From: Desulfovibrio sp.
GTDB taxonomy: Bacteria > Desulfobacterota > Desulfovibrionia > Desulfovibrionales > Desulfovibrionaceae
Direction of reading: 5' to 3'
Assembly: GCA_003512875.1 (NCBI GenBank)
Contig: DONZ01000060.1
Span: 1-6,264, forward strand
Length of the DNA: 6,264 nucleotides
The notes beneath the pieces were generated by a model that was not told where the DNA came from, searched no databases, and saw nothing but the letters and a program-made list of their open reading frames with translations. Numbering within the stretch: position 1 is the first letter of the stretch; every line of letters starts with the position of its first letter. This document shows positions 1 through 5,602 of the stretch, one piece after another. The translations under genes were made by a program, and so were the position numbers.

Positions 1-458
1 AAATCGGCGCGGACGTTCCGTTTTTTCTGTATGACACCCCCTGCAAAGGCGAGGGCATAGGCGAAAAATTAACCCCCATATCCTTGGATCTGACAGCATA
101 CTCCCTTTTGCTCATTTTACCCGATATCCATATTTCCACGGCTTGGGCTTTTAAAAAATTAGCCGAGCGAAAAAAAATATTGACAAGCAAAAAAGAACAA
201 GCTAATAAATCACGTTCCAAACGTTTAGGGGCTGATTTTTTGGTCAACGACTTTGAAACCATTGTCTTTGAAGAATACGGAAAATTGGAAAAAACAAAGG
301 AAATCCTGCTTCAGCAGAAAGCGGTTTTCGCTTCCCTGAGCGGCACGGGGTCCGCGCTTTTCGCTTTTTTTGAAGAAAAAAAACATGAGGAGCAAGCCGT
401 GTCAACGCTCCTGCGGCAAGATTTTTTTCATGCATGGAAGTGCATACGCCGCCCATAA
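1..458 (+). CDS. ispE: IspE, 4-diphosphocytidyl-2-C-methyl-D-erythritol kinase, C-terminal part (5' end outside window)
   Basis: Cytosolic kinase of the MEP (non-mevalonate) isoprenoid pathway; it phosphorylates the 2-hydroxyl of CDP-methylerythritol using ATP. The reading frame is open from the left edge (first full codon at 3) to TAA at 456-458, giving 151 residues, about half of a usual ~285-residue enzyme. It opens with GADVPFF, the conserved segment of the middle of IspE, followed by GEGIGE. Next come STAWAF and the NDFE..VFEEY segment. The glycine-rich GHMP-kinase motif SLSGTGSALFAFF (about 336-374) follows. TTG and ATG codons further in are not starts, because homology begins at the edge. 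It lies upstream of tRNA-Gln and prs on the same strand. There is no strong terminator between it and the tRNA, only an A/T hairpin. The family call is firm; only the N-terminal ATP-binding half is missing. Confidence 0.93.
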   Translation, partial: IGADVPFFLYDTPCKGEGIGEKLTPISLDLTAYSLLLILPDIHISTAWAFKKLAERKKILTSKKEQANKSRSKRLGADFLVNDFETIVFEEYGKLEKTKEILLQQKAVFASLSGTGSALFAFFEEKKHEEQAVSTLLRQDFFHAWKCIRRP

Positions 459-473
459 AGGTATTGAGAAAAA

Positions 474-494
474 TTAAATTTTTTGAAAATTTAA
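474..494 (+). repeat. A/T-only inverted repeat upstream of the tRNA promoter (possible UP element)
   Basis: TTAAATTTT (474-482) and AAAATTTAA (486-494) are perfect reverse complements separated by TTG. The repeat ends one base before the -35 box of the tRNA-Gln promoter. Its position and base composition fit an UP element, the AT-rich DNA bound by the RNA polymerase alpha subunits at stable-RNA promoters. It could also be a weak stem-loop ending ispE transcripts. The sequence does not decide between these. Confidence 0.45.
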
Positions 495-495
495 C

Positions 496-524
496 TTGCA
501 ATAGCAAATAAGTTTGTATATAGT
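496..524 (+). promoter_or_regulatory. Sigma-70-type promoter for tRNA-Gln (and probably prs-rplY)
   Basis: A -35 box TTGCAA (496-501) and a -10 box TATAGT (519-524) are separated by exactly 17 bases. Each is one or two changes from consensus. Transcription would start near 531, about 11 bases before the mature tRNA 5' end at 542, leaving a short leader for RNase P to remove. AT-rich DNA directly upstream would strengthen it. Only 36 bases separate the tRNA from prs, with no convincing boxes there, so this promoter probably also serves prs and rplY. Confidence 0.65.
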
Positions 525-541
525 TTGTTTCTGCAATTTGT

Positions 542-616
542 TGGGATGTCGCCAAGCGGTAAGGCAGCGGGTTTTGGTTCCGCCATTCAGAGGTTCAAAT
601 CCTCTCATCCCAGCCA
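542..616 (+). tRNA. tRNA-Gln (anticodon TTG), CCA encoded
   Basis: The 75-base sequence folds into a full cloverleaf. The acceptor stem pairs TGGGATG (542-548) with CATCCCA (606-612). The anticodon stem GCGGG/TCCGC (567-571/579-583) encloses the loop TTTTGGT with anticodon TTG at 574-576, which reads CAA glutamine codons and, by wobble, CAG. The T stem AGAGG/CCTCT (589-593/601-605) holds the loop TTCAAAT. G613 is the discriminator base and CCA (614-616) is encoded. A run of nine T begins directly after CCA. The gene sits between ispE and prs, an order I associate with the Desulfovibrio group. Confidence 0.97.
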
Positions 617-652
617 TTTTTTTTTATTCAACACGAAAACAAGGATTTTTTC

Positions 653-1591
653 ATGTACGGAGATATGAAAATTCTCACAGGTACTGCTAATCCAAAATTA
701 GCCCAAGATATTTGCGAACATCTTGGTTGCCATTTAACAAATGTGTTAACCTCTGAATTTAGCGACGGGGAACTTCGTGTTGAAATTATCGACAGCGTGC
801 GCGGGCAGGATGTTTTTGTCGTCCAGCCTACCTGCAGCCCAAGCAATAAAAATTTAATGCAGTTATGCCTTGTGCTTGACGCATTGAAGCGCGCCAGCGC
901 AGGTCGCATCACCGCTGTTGTTCCTTATTTTGGCTACGCTCGCCAAGATAGGAAGGTTAGCCCCAGGGCTCCTATCAGTGCAAAGCTTGTTTCTGATTTT
1001 ATCAGTGTCGCAGGCGCCCAACGCGTTGTCACCGTTGATTTGCACGCGGGACAAATTCAAGGTTTTTTCAACTGCCCTGTCGATAACCTGTACGCCGCTC
1101 CTGTTCTGCTCAACAAATTATCCCATATCAAAGGGGAATTGGTCATTGTCTCTCCTGATGCGGGCGGTGTGGAAAGAGCCAGAAGTTTTGCAAAAAAAGT
1201 AAACGCAGGTCTTGCGATTATTGATAAACGCCGTGATCGTCCGAACCAAGCGACCGCAACCCACGTTATTGGTGATGTTGAAGGAAAAATCGCTATTTTG
1301 GTCGATGATATGATTGACACCGCAGGCACAATTTGTGCAGCAGCCAATGTTTTATTGGAAAACGGTGCGACAGAAGTACATGCATGTGCAACCCACCCTG
1401 TTTTGTCTGGTCCCGCAATCGAACGTTTGAACGATTCGCCTTTCAAATCAGTGCTTGTTGCCGATACCATTCCTCTTGGCGAAAAAATAGAGAAATGTCC
1501 GAAGCTTCAAGTGGCGAGCATTGCAAGTCTTTTGGCGAAAAGTATTCGTAATATTCACGACGGTGCGTCCGTAAGTGCCTTGTTTAACTAA
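653..1591 (+). CDS. prs: Ribose-phosphate pyrophosphokinase (PRPP synthetase)
   Basis: Cytosolic enzyme that transfers pyrophosphate from ATP to ribose 5-phosphate, making PRPP for purine, pyrimidine, NAD, histidine and tryptophan synthesis. The 312 residues match the usual 309-320 of the bacterial class I enzyme. Visible signatures, in order: [11 protein letters not shown] (91-101, ATP/allosteric region), [11 protein letters not shown] (129-139, metal and ribose-phosphate binding), KRRDRP (192-197, catalytic flexible loop with the key Lys and Arg), and the PRPP-binding loop DDMIDTAGT (218-226). All catalytic residues I can place are present, so it should be active. The ATG at 653 is preceded by AAGG (641-644) with 8 bases of spacing, and MYGDMKI fits a family start; the later in-frame ATG at 665 would cut the first strand. 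It lies 36 bases after tRNA-Gln and 58 bases before rplY, so co-transcription is likely. Confidence 0.97.
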   Translation: MYGDMKILTGTANPKLAQDICEHLGCHLTNVLTSEFSDGELRVEIIDSVRGQDVFVVQPTCSPSNKNLMQLCLVLDALKRASAGRITAVVPYFGYARQDRKVSPRAPISAKLVSDFISVAGAQRVVTVDLHAGQIQGFFNCPVDNLYAAPVLLNKLSHIKGELVIVSPDAGGVERARSFAKKVNAGLAIIDKRRDRPNQATATHVIGDVEGKIAILVDDMIDTAGTICAAANVLLENGATEVHACATHPVLSGPAIERLNDSPFKSVLVADTIPLGEKIEKCPKLQVASIASLLAKSIRNIHDGASVSALFN

Positions 1592-1633
1592 TACTACTTA
1601 TACGATATATGAAGCCTCGAACGAGGCGTAGTA
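1592..1633 (+). promoter_or_regulatory. Potential three-stem RNA structure in the rplY leader
   Basis: Directly after the prs stop codon, TACTAC (1592-1597) can pair with GTAGTA (1628-1633). Enclosed are a small stem TATA/TATA (1599-1602/1606-1609, loop CGA) and a strong stem GCCTC/GAGGC (1614-1618/1623-1627, loop GAAC). The GCCTC stem abuts the outer stem on its 3' side, so the two could stack. There is no T run, so it is not a terminator. The rplY ribosome binding site begins only 4 bases after the outer stem. A role in translation control or mRNA processing is inference from position alone. Confidence 0.45.
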
Positions 1634-1637
1634 CACT

Positions 1638-1643
1638 AAGGAG
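1638..1643 (+). promoter_or_regulatory. Ribosome binding site of rplY
   Basis: AAGGAG lies 6 bases before the ATG at 1650, a near-perfect Shine-Dalgarno match that fixes this start over the in-frame ATG at codon 4. It sits 4 bases downstream of the three-stem RNA structure, so folding or protein binding there could affect ribosome access. Confidence 0.8.
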
Positions 1644-1649
1644 ATTACC

Positions 1650-2240
1650 ATGTCAGAAATGAAAACACTTTCAGTGCAAAAACGTGATGCCCTTGGAAAA
1701 GGTCCTAACCGCCGCTTGCGTGAAGAAGCTCTTGTACCTGCTGTGTACTATGCGCCCGATGGAAAAAATATTTTGGTTCAAGTCGCACTCAATCCGCTTA
1801 ACAAAATATATGAACAAGTTGGCCGTACCAATGTTTTCAATCTTGAAATCGAAGAAAACGGCACAAAAACAGCATACCCCGTTTTTGTTTGGGACGCTCA
1901 ATACCACCCTGTGAAAAACACGTTTACGCACGTTGATTTTTACGGCGTCGACCTTGACAAAGAAATCCACGTGAAAGTCCGCCTGCGTTTCGTCGGAACT
2001 TCCAAAGGCGTGAAAGCCGGCGGTAAAATGGAAGTTTACCGTGAAGAAGTCACCCTTATTGCAAAACCTCAGGATATGCCAAGGATTGTTGACATTGACA
2101 TTACCGATTTCGAAATCGGCACCAATCTTCGCGCTTCCGAACTCAAGCTTCCCGAAGGCGTGAGAGTTGAATATAAATCAGACTTCTCCATTCTTACCGT
2201 AATGTCAAAAGACAAAGCTAAGGACGAAGGCGACGAATAA
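1650..2240 (+). CDS. rplY: 50S ribosomal protein L25, CTC/TL5 (general stress protein) form
   Basis: Large-subunit ribosomal protein that binds 5S rRNA. With 196 residues it is the long two-domain CTC/TL5 form, not the ~95-residue E. coli type. The N-terminal 5S-binding domain covers about residues 4-95, with KRDALGKGPNRRLR near the start (11-24) and WDAQYHPVKN..HVDFYGVD (81-101) at its end. The C-terminal beta domain (about 102-187) holds GVKAGGKMEVYREEV (120-134) and the segment RIVDIDITDFEIGTNL (145-160). A charged acidic tail KDKAKDEGDE closes the protein. The start is set by AAGGAG at 1638-1643. The gene follows prs closely and probably shares its transcript. In desulfovibrios as I know them pth follows next; here a terminator-like hairpin and then a signalling gene follow instead. 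Confidence 0.96.
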   Translation: MSEMKTLSVQKRDALGKGPNRRLREEALVPAVYYAPDGKNILVQVALNPLNKIYEQVGRTNVFNLEIEENGTKTAYPVFVWDAQYHPVKNTFTHVDFYGVDLDKEIHVKVRLRFVGTSKGVKAGGKMEVYREEVTLIAKPQDMPRIVDIDITDFEIGTNLRASELKLPEGVRVEYKSDFSILTVMSKDKAKDEGDE

Positions 2241-2257
2241 AAACCGTCTTGTATCTT

Positions 2258-2286
2258 TCAATGTATTTTGAAATACGGCACATTGA
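2258..2286 (+). repeat. Interrupted stem-loop after rplY
   Basis: TCAAT (2258-2262) pairs with ATTGA (2282-2286), and GTATT (2263-2267) pairs with AATAC (2272-2276), leaving a TTGA loop and a GGCAC bulge on the 3' side. It lies 17 bases after the rplY stop and just before the larger terminator hairpin, so it may protect the 3' end of the transcript. The stem is AT-rich and may be chance. Confidence 0.3.
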
Positions 2287-2306
2287 TATTACAAAACAAA
2301 TCAATA

Positions 2307-2354
2307 AAAATACCCGATAATTATCCTGTAATTAGTGATAATATCGGGTATTTT
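2307..2354 (+). terminator. Strong stem-loop terminator of the prs-rplY unit (bidirectional in form)
   Basis: AAAATACCCGATA (2307-2319) pairs with TATCGGGTATTTT (2342-2354), 13 base pairs without a mismatch. Five more pairs (ATTATC region with GATAA) follow beyond a one-base bulge, and the loop is about 11 bases. The stem ends in A4 on the left and T4 on the right, so it can work as a Rho-independent terminator in either direction. It lies about 70 bases after the rplY stop and separates the housekeeping block from the diguanylate cyclase gene. Confidence 0.8.
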
Positions 2355-2560
2355 CATATGGACTGCCCAGTACCACTCCTGACTTTTTATGGCGAAATGC
2401 AAATTTTAAATAACGGTATCGTATCATTCAGGTAAAAAGACAAAGCCTTTTGCAGCGGCACAGACAATTTTGAACACATCGAGCCTTCATCGGGCAAAAC
2501 CGGCAGTTTGAGACCGTGCGTATCCCCAACAACCCTTTAAATTCATGCGAGCTTGCGCCT
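2355..2560. other. Gap between the rplY terminator and the cyclase gene; weak coding-like stretch on the - strand
   Basis: No recognisable gene or strong promoter is seen here. On the - strand the frame from 2536 down to a TAA at 2387-2389 is open for 49 codons and contains GLKLPVLPDEGS and SVPLQKALSFYL, which look protein-like. It begins right after a stop codon, its only ATG lies well inside the frame, and there is no ribosome binding site. It could be the degraded end of an old gene. The + frame in the same phase is also open for about 36 codons, which lowers confidence. Confidence 0.3.
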
Positions 2561-3922
2561 ATGTTCCCCTTTTCCTCTTTCTCCAAACGCTCCGTTTTCA
2601 TCCTTTGCATTCTTTTAATTTTGAGCGGTATTGCCAGTTTTTTCCTCGTCCAGCGGAAATTTCAAATAGAACACGGCAAAATGGAAATGATCATTCTCAA
2701 CCAAAGCAATAAAATTACGAATGTCCTTTCCAAACTTCTCTACAAAACACAGGCTCTTGCCTCGCTTATCATTCAAAACAACGGCGAAATAGTGAATTTT
2801 GAAAAAACAGCCCTCGCCATGGTGGACGACCCCGCCATTTTGAATGTTTTGCTCGCTCCGAACGGAATTGTCAGCGATGTTTATCCCAAAGCAGGCAACG
2901 AAGCGGTGCTTGGGCTGAACTTCTTTTCCAAAGGTGCGGGCAATAAGGAAGCGATACAGGCTAAAAAAACTGGCGATATGGTTTTAGGAGGACCGTTTCC
3001 CCTTGTGCAGGGCGGCGAAGCGTTAGTCGGGCGTTTGCCCATTTATCTCAATGACGGGCATGGCAATAAAACATTTTGGGGACTGGTTTCCGTTACCTTA
3101 AAATTTCCTCAAGCCTTGGACGGTGCGGAACTCAACAGCCTGGGCGAACGCGGGCTTGCCTATGAAATTTGGAGGATGAGCCCGGATACGGGCGGCAAAC
3201 AGGTTATTGCGTCAAGTCCGTTTTACAACAGCGACACCCCTTACCTTGAAAAATCGCTGCATATTTTGAATGCCCATTGGATATTCCGCATTTCTCCCAT
3301 CAAGTTTTGGTATCAATACATCGAATCATGGCTCTATATCATTATCGGCATTATCGGCAGTCTGCTTATCACTGCCCTTATCCAGCATGCTCAGGACCTT
3401 GGGCATATCCGCTCGCAGCTGGAAGATATTGTGTATAAGGATTCCTTAACAGGTCTGCTCAACAGGAGGGGCTTGTTTGAAACATTGACGGCACTTATGC
3501 AAAAGGATGAACCCTTTTCCCTTTGCTACCTGGATTTGAATAAATTCAAATTCATCAATGATACCTATGGGCACAGTACCGGAGACAACGTACTGCTCTT
3601 TTTCTCCCAAGAAATACAGCGGTATCTGCGTGCCGTTCCGAATACGTTCGCACGTATCGGCGGAGATGAATTTGTCATACTTTTCCACAATGAAACAACA
3701 GAAGAGGAACTCGCAAAATTCTTTGAAAAAATTCATCATTCTTTACAATCCGCAACAATCGTAAATAATAACGATTTTCTCATTTCTTTCAGCACAGGTA
3801 CAGCCTGCTATCCCCGCGACGGAAAAGACATTGATACCCTTATCAATCACGCGGATAAAAATATGTATAAGGATAAACAAAATTCCCCAAAAAAGTTTAG
3901 AGGCTCAACCAGGGAAAGTTAA
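2561..3922 (+). CDS. Membrane-bound diguanylate cyclase with CHASE sensor and GGDEF domain
   Basis: Predicted inner-membrane enzyme joining two GTP into cyclic di-GMP in response to a ligand sensed outside the cytoplasm. From the ATG at 2561 it has 453 residues: membrane segment 1 (about 11-30), a periplasmic CHASE-type region (about 85-205) with APNGIVSDVYP (99-109), GNEAVLGLNFF (112-122) and LGGPFPLVQGGE (142-153), membrane segment 2 (about 256-275), and a cytoplasmic GGDEF domain (about 285-440). Within that, DSLTGLLNRRG (294-304), YLD (323-325), the substrate-binding N333/D334 and GGDEF (367-371) are intact, so cyclase activity is expected. The allosteric I-site RxxD, expected at 358-361, reads AVPN and is lost. 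There is no EAL domain. An alternative GTG start at 2516 adds 15 residues; neither start has a good ribosome binding site, and I prefer the ATG because it begins just before the membrane anchor. It converges with the CheW-CZB gene. Confidence 0.92.
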   Translation: MFPFSSFSKRSVFILCILLILSGIASFFLVQRKFQIEHGKMEMIILNQSNKITNVLSKLLYKTQALASLIIQNNGEIVNFEKTALAMVDDPAILNVLLAPNGIVSDVYPKAGNEAVLGLNFFSKGAGNKEAIQAKKTGDMVLGGPFPLVQGGEALVGRLPIYLNDGHGNKTFWGLVSVTLKFPQALDGAELNSLGERGLAYEIWRMSPDTGGKQVIASSPFYNSDTPYLEKSLHILNAHWIFRISPIKFWYQYIESWLYIIIGIIGSLLITALIQHAQDLGHIRSQLEDIVYKDSLTGLLNRRGLFETLTALMQKDEPFSLCYLDLNKFKFINDTYGHSTGDNVLLFFSQEIQRYLRAVPNTFARIGGDEFVILFHNETTEEELAKFFEKIHHSLQSATIVNNNDFLISFSTGTACYPRDGKDIDTLINHADKNMYKDKQNSPKKFRGSTRES

Positions 3923-3936
3923 TTGTCTGTTTGGGG

Positions 3937-3958
3937 AAAAGAGAAGGCTTTTGTTTTT
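3937..3958 (+). terminator. Weak terminator-like hairpin after the cyclase gene
   Basis: AAAAG (3937-3941) and CTTTT (3948-3952) can form a 5-pair stem followed by G and T5 (3954-3958), starting 14 bases after the stop codon. The stem is nearly all A-U and short, so efficient termination is doubtful. Confidence 0.25.
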
Positions 3959-4072
3959 AAATTCTTTCCTTATATTTTTTTGATGTATTCTGACAGAGCT
4001 TTTTTAATTTTAATTATCGCTTTATCATTACCACATTTTTGTAAAACAGATTTATTTTATGAAGCACATTTT

Positions 4073-4114
4073 TAAGGGAGAATGAAGAGGCAAGCCCCTT
4101 TTCATTCTCCCTTA
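4073..4114. repeat. Perfect 14-bp (18-bp with one wobble) hairpin in the convergent gap
   Basis: TAAGGGAGAATGAA (4073-4086) and TTCATTCTCCCTTA (4101-4114) are exact reverse complements. GAGG/CCTT (4087-4090/4097-4100) extends the stem to 18 pairs with one G-U, leaving the loop CAAGCC. It is the longest unbroken stem in the window. Neither strand has a following T run, so it is not a classical terminator. Lying between two genes that face each other, it could still stop transcription or protect the 3' end of the cyclase mRNA. It could also be one copy of a dispersed palindromic repeat; no second copy is seen here. Confidence 0.6.
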
Positions 4115-4386
4115 TCACTTATTTCTGTGCGGCTCGTTCCAAGCCACGGTTTTTAAAAGATAATTAATACTATTGTTGGTGAAGAATTTATTCCGGAAAA
4201 AGCTGAAAGCCCACGTCCACAATCGATTGTAATGAACTTCAGTCCAAAGAAAATGCGCAATTGGGACGACGTTCAAAGCTATCAACAGCCCTATCCGCCA
4301 AAAAGCCGCCTCTTCTGTAAGAGGGGAGGTCACAGCTTAATCCTTAGTTACAGACTTTTTTCCGCGAGCTCTGCCGGCTCCTTTTT
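4115..4386. other. Unassigned stretch, open on both strands, with a 12-bp palindrome
   Basis: No recognised gene. On the + strand the frame from about 4160 to the end of this stretch is open and contains VGEEFIPEKAESPRPQS and NWDDVQSYQQPYPP, with no start codon before 4232. On the - strand the exactly aligned frame is open from ATG (4331-4333) to 4115, 72 codons, and reads hydrophobic. One must be the shadow of the other, and neither has a good ribosome binding site. A perfect palindrome ACAATCGATTGT occupies 4219-4230. The stretch may be a decayed gene or plain non-coding DNA. Confidence 0.25.
4300..4324 (-). terminator. Probable Rho-independent terminator of the CheW-CZB gene
   Basis: Read on the - strand, CCTCTT-ACAG-AAGAGG forms a 6-pair stem (4309-4324 on the + strand), then CGGC and five T (4300-4304). 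Two further G-C or G-U pairs are possible beyond one mismatch. It lies about 60 bases after the CheW-CZB stop codon in the right direction. The four bases between stem and T run make it weaker than a textbook terminator. Confidence 0.45.
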
Positions 4387-5217
4387 TTACCGCATGTTAT
4401 TCATGAGTCTTTTGAATAATGCTTCCTGATTCAGATGATAAATGATGTCATCATCGTTTTTTCCTTTCAGAAATCGTTGGACCATGGAGCCGTACATCAA
4501 GCTTTCTTTTTCCACAACAACTTCTTCAAGGTTTGTCACAGCAACAACTTCGTCTACCGCAATAGCTATCTGTTGTATGTCTTCAAGTACGATGAGCATG
4601 GTCTGATATATATCTTTGAATATTGTCTTGGCGGAATCAAGCAAGCCGACAACAGTAACCATGTATTCATTCTCCACCTGACGAAGAATTTCCTGAATTT
4701 GTTCATTTTTTTCATCTTCAGGACAGTCTTTTTCCTGAATCTTGGCAACATCGAGAGCCGCGTAGTGCAATTTGTTGTGCGGTTCCCTGATTCTTTCCAT
4801 ATGGAACATTATCTTTTTGTTCGGATGATCGTATTTATCATACCATTTGCCAAAAGCGCACTGATGAGGGCATGTGGCAAGAGGAAAATGGGTATTGTTT
4901 CTGACGGATTCCTTCAGAGTATTCACCCAGTTGATATGGTCTTGTTTTCTTTGATCCAGCATTTTGATAAAATCACTGTATTCCTTTATTCTGGTCGGTA
5001 AACCAAATACGGTGCGCAAGTCCAATATGGATATCACATGATTGCGGAAATTGATGGAACCGAATATTTCATCCGGCGTATGCGGTGTCAGTGTAAATTC
5101 TTCCATTCTTTGAATAGAGATTACGCTCGCACCGTCAACCGCACAAGTCATCTTTCCTACCTTGAAGACAATGAGCGGCATGCCGGGCGTACTGCTTTTT
5201 GGGGTGATATTATTCAT
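4387..5217 (-). CDS. CheW-like coupling protein with a zinc-binding CZB domain inserted in the CheW fold
   Basis: Probable cytoplasmic chemotaxis scaffold protein; CheW links receptors to the kinase CheA. The 276 residues exceed the usual ~150-170 of CheW. The first half of the fold covers about 13-75 (LIVFKVGKMTCAVD, then INFRNHVISILDLRTVFGLP with Arg58 at the place of the conserved NLRG arginine). The second half is about 196-265 (LIVLEDIQQIAIAVDEVVAV). Between them lies a helical CZB domain, about 85-160: H94..W97, C120-AFGKWY, H147 and H151. The spacing (26, 27, 4) fits the three-His, one-Cys zinc site of this family. A predicted helical linker (about 152-195) leads back to CheW. C116 is an extra cysteine. 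CZB domains in receptors and in diguanylate cyclase DgcZ sense zinc, and hypochlorite in one studied receptor. The start ATG (5215-5217) has only a weak GAG upstream. No CheA or receptor gene is in the window. Confidence 0.88.
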   Translation of the reverse strand: MNNITPKSSTPGMPLIVFKVGKMTCAVDGASVISIQRMEEFTLTPHTPDEIFGSINFRNHVISILDLRTVFGLPTRIKEYSDFIKMLDQRKQDHINWVNTLKESVRNNTHFPLATCPHQCAFGKWYDKYDHPNKKIMFHMERIREPHNKLHYAALDVAKIQEKDCPEDEKNEQIQEILRQVENEYMVTVVGLLDSAKTIFKDIYQTMLIVLEDIQQIAIAVDEVVAVTNLEEVVVEKESLMYGSMVQRFLKGKNDDDIIYHLNQEALFKRLMNNMR

Positions 5218-5253
5218 AATTTAGTGTCTCGATATTATTAGATGGTTTATTTT

Positions 5254-5290
5254 ATTGTATTATATGTGTACTGTTAACAAAAAAAAACAA
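5254..5290 (-). promoter_or_regulatory. Possible promoter region of the CheW-CZB gene
   Basis: On the - strand a perfect -10 box TATAAT (5259-5264) lies about 42 bases before the start codon, but only T-rich DNA stands at the -35 distance. An alternative pair is TTGTTA (5275-5280) with TACAAT (5254-5259) at a short 15-base spacing. I see no flagellar sigma-28 or sigma-54 boxes. The region is very AT-rich, so chance matches are easy. Confidence 0.3.
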
Positions 5291-5543
5291 ATCTCGCTTT
5301 ACATCCATATCGGCAGTAACTGTCAGGTCTTTAGTGCAGATAATGCTAAAAATCATACTGTCCCCTACTGCTTACTCCCAAAAAACTTTTGTCTCATTTT
5401 CAGCATGATAAGAATAACATATCAATTCAAAAAAAACAACCGGTACGGATTGCTATAAAAAAAAGCGTACGGGAAAAATTTTCCCCATAAAAAAATCCTG
5501 AAAAACAATGGGGGCTTAAGTCATTATTTTTCGAGGACGAGTA
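5291..5543. other. AT-rich non-coding stretch
   Basis: Several short frames are open here, but none has a ribosome binding site or protein-like composition; the longest on the + strand (5255-5458) is rich in Ile, Tyr and Lys from A/T runs. Structures seen: GGGAA/TTCCC (5471-5475/5481-5485), and CCCCAT/ATGGGG (5483-5488/5508-5513), which competes with it for the same C residues. Nothing else can be assigned. Confidence 0.4.
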
Positions 5544-5602
5544 CTTTTTAACTTGTTCTAAGCTCTTTATGCCTTACGGCATGCCAACAACAAGTAAAAA
5601 AG
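5544..5602. repeat. Long imperfect hairpin overlapping the flgE terminator T run
   Basis: ACTTGTT (5551-5557) pairs with AACAAGT (5589-5595). Outside one A/A mismatch, CTTTTT (5544-5549) pairs with AAAAAG (5597-5602). Inside is a small ATGCC-TTAC-GGCAT hairpin (5569-5582). The outer right arm is the same A run that gives the T tail of the flgE terminator on the - strand, so the two structures cannot both form fully in one transcript. Confidence 0.4.

Noticed and set aside
84..458. Independent small gene starting at TTG 84
   Set aside because: The frame is open and homologous to IspE from the left edge, so this is the inside of ispE.
244..555. 103-codon open frame on the - strand
   Set aside because: It is antisense to ispE and runs into the tRNA-Gln gene and its promoter.
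1057..1470. 137-codon open frame on the - strand
   Set aside because: It is antisense to the intact and fully recognisable prs gene.
2516..2560. GTG start adding 15 residues to the diguanylate cyclase
   Set aside because: There is no ribosome binding site, the added segment is not membrane-like, and the ATG at 2561 stands directly before the anchor. It is kept as an alternative only.
4435..5001. 188-codon open frame on the + strand
   Set aside because: It lies wholly antisense to the CheW-CZB gene, which has recognisable domains and zinc ligands. The + translation is rich in Phe, Ile and Val and matches no family I know.
5255..5458. 67-codon open frame on the + strand
   Set aside because: The residues come from A/T runs, there is no ribosome binding site, and it overlaps the likely CheW-CZB promoter region.
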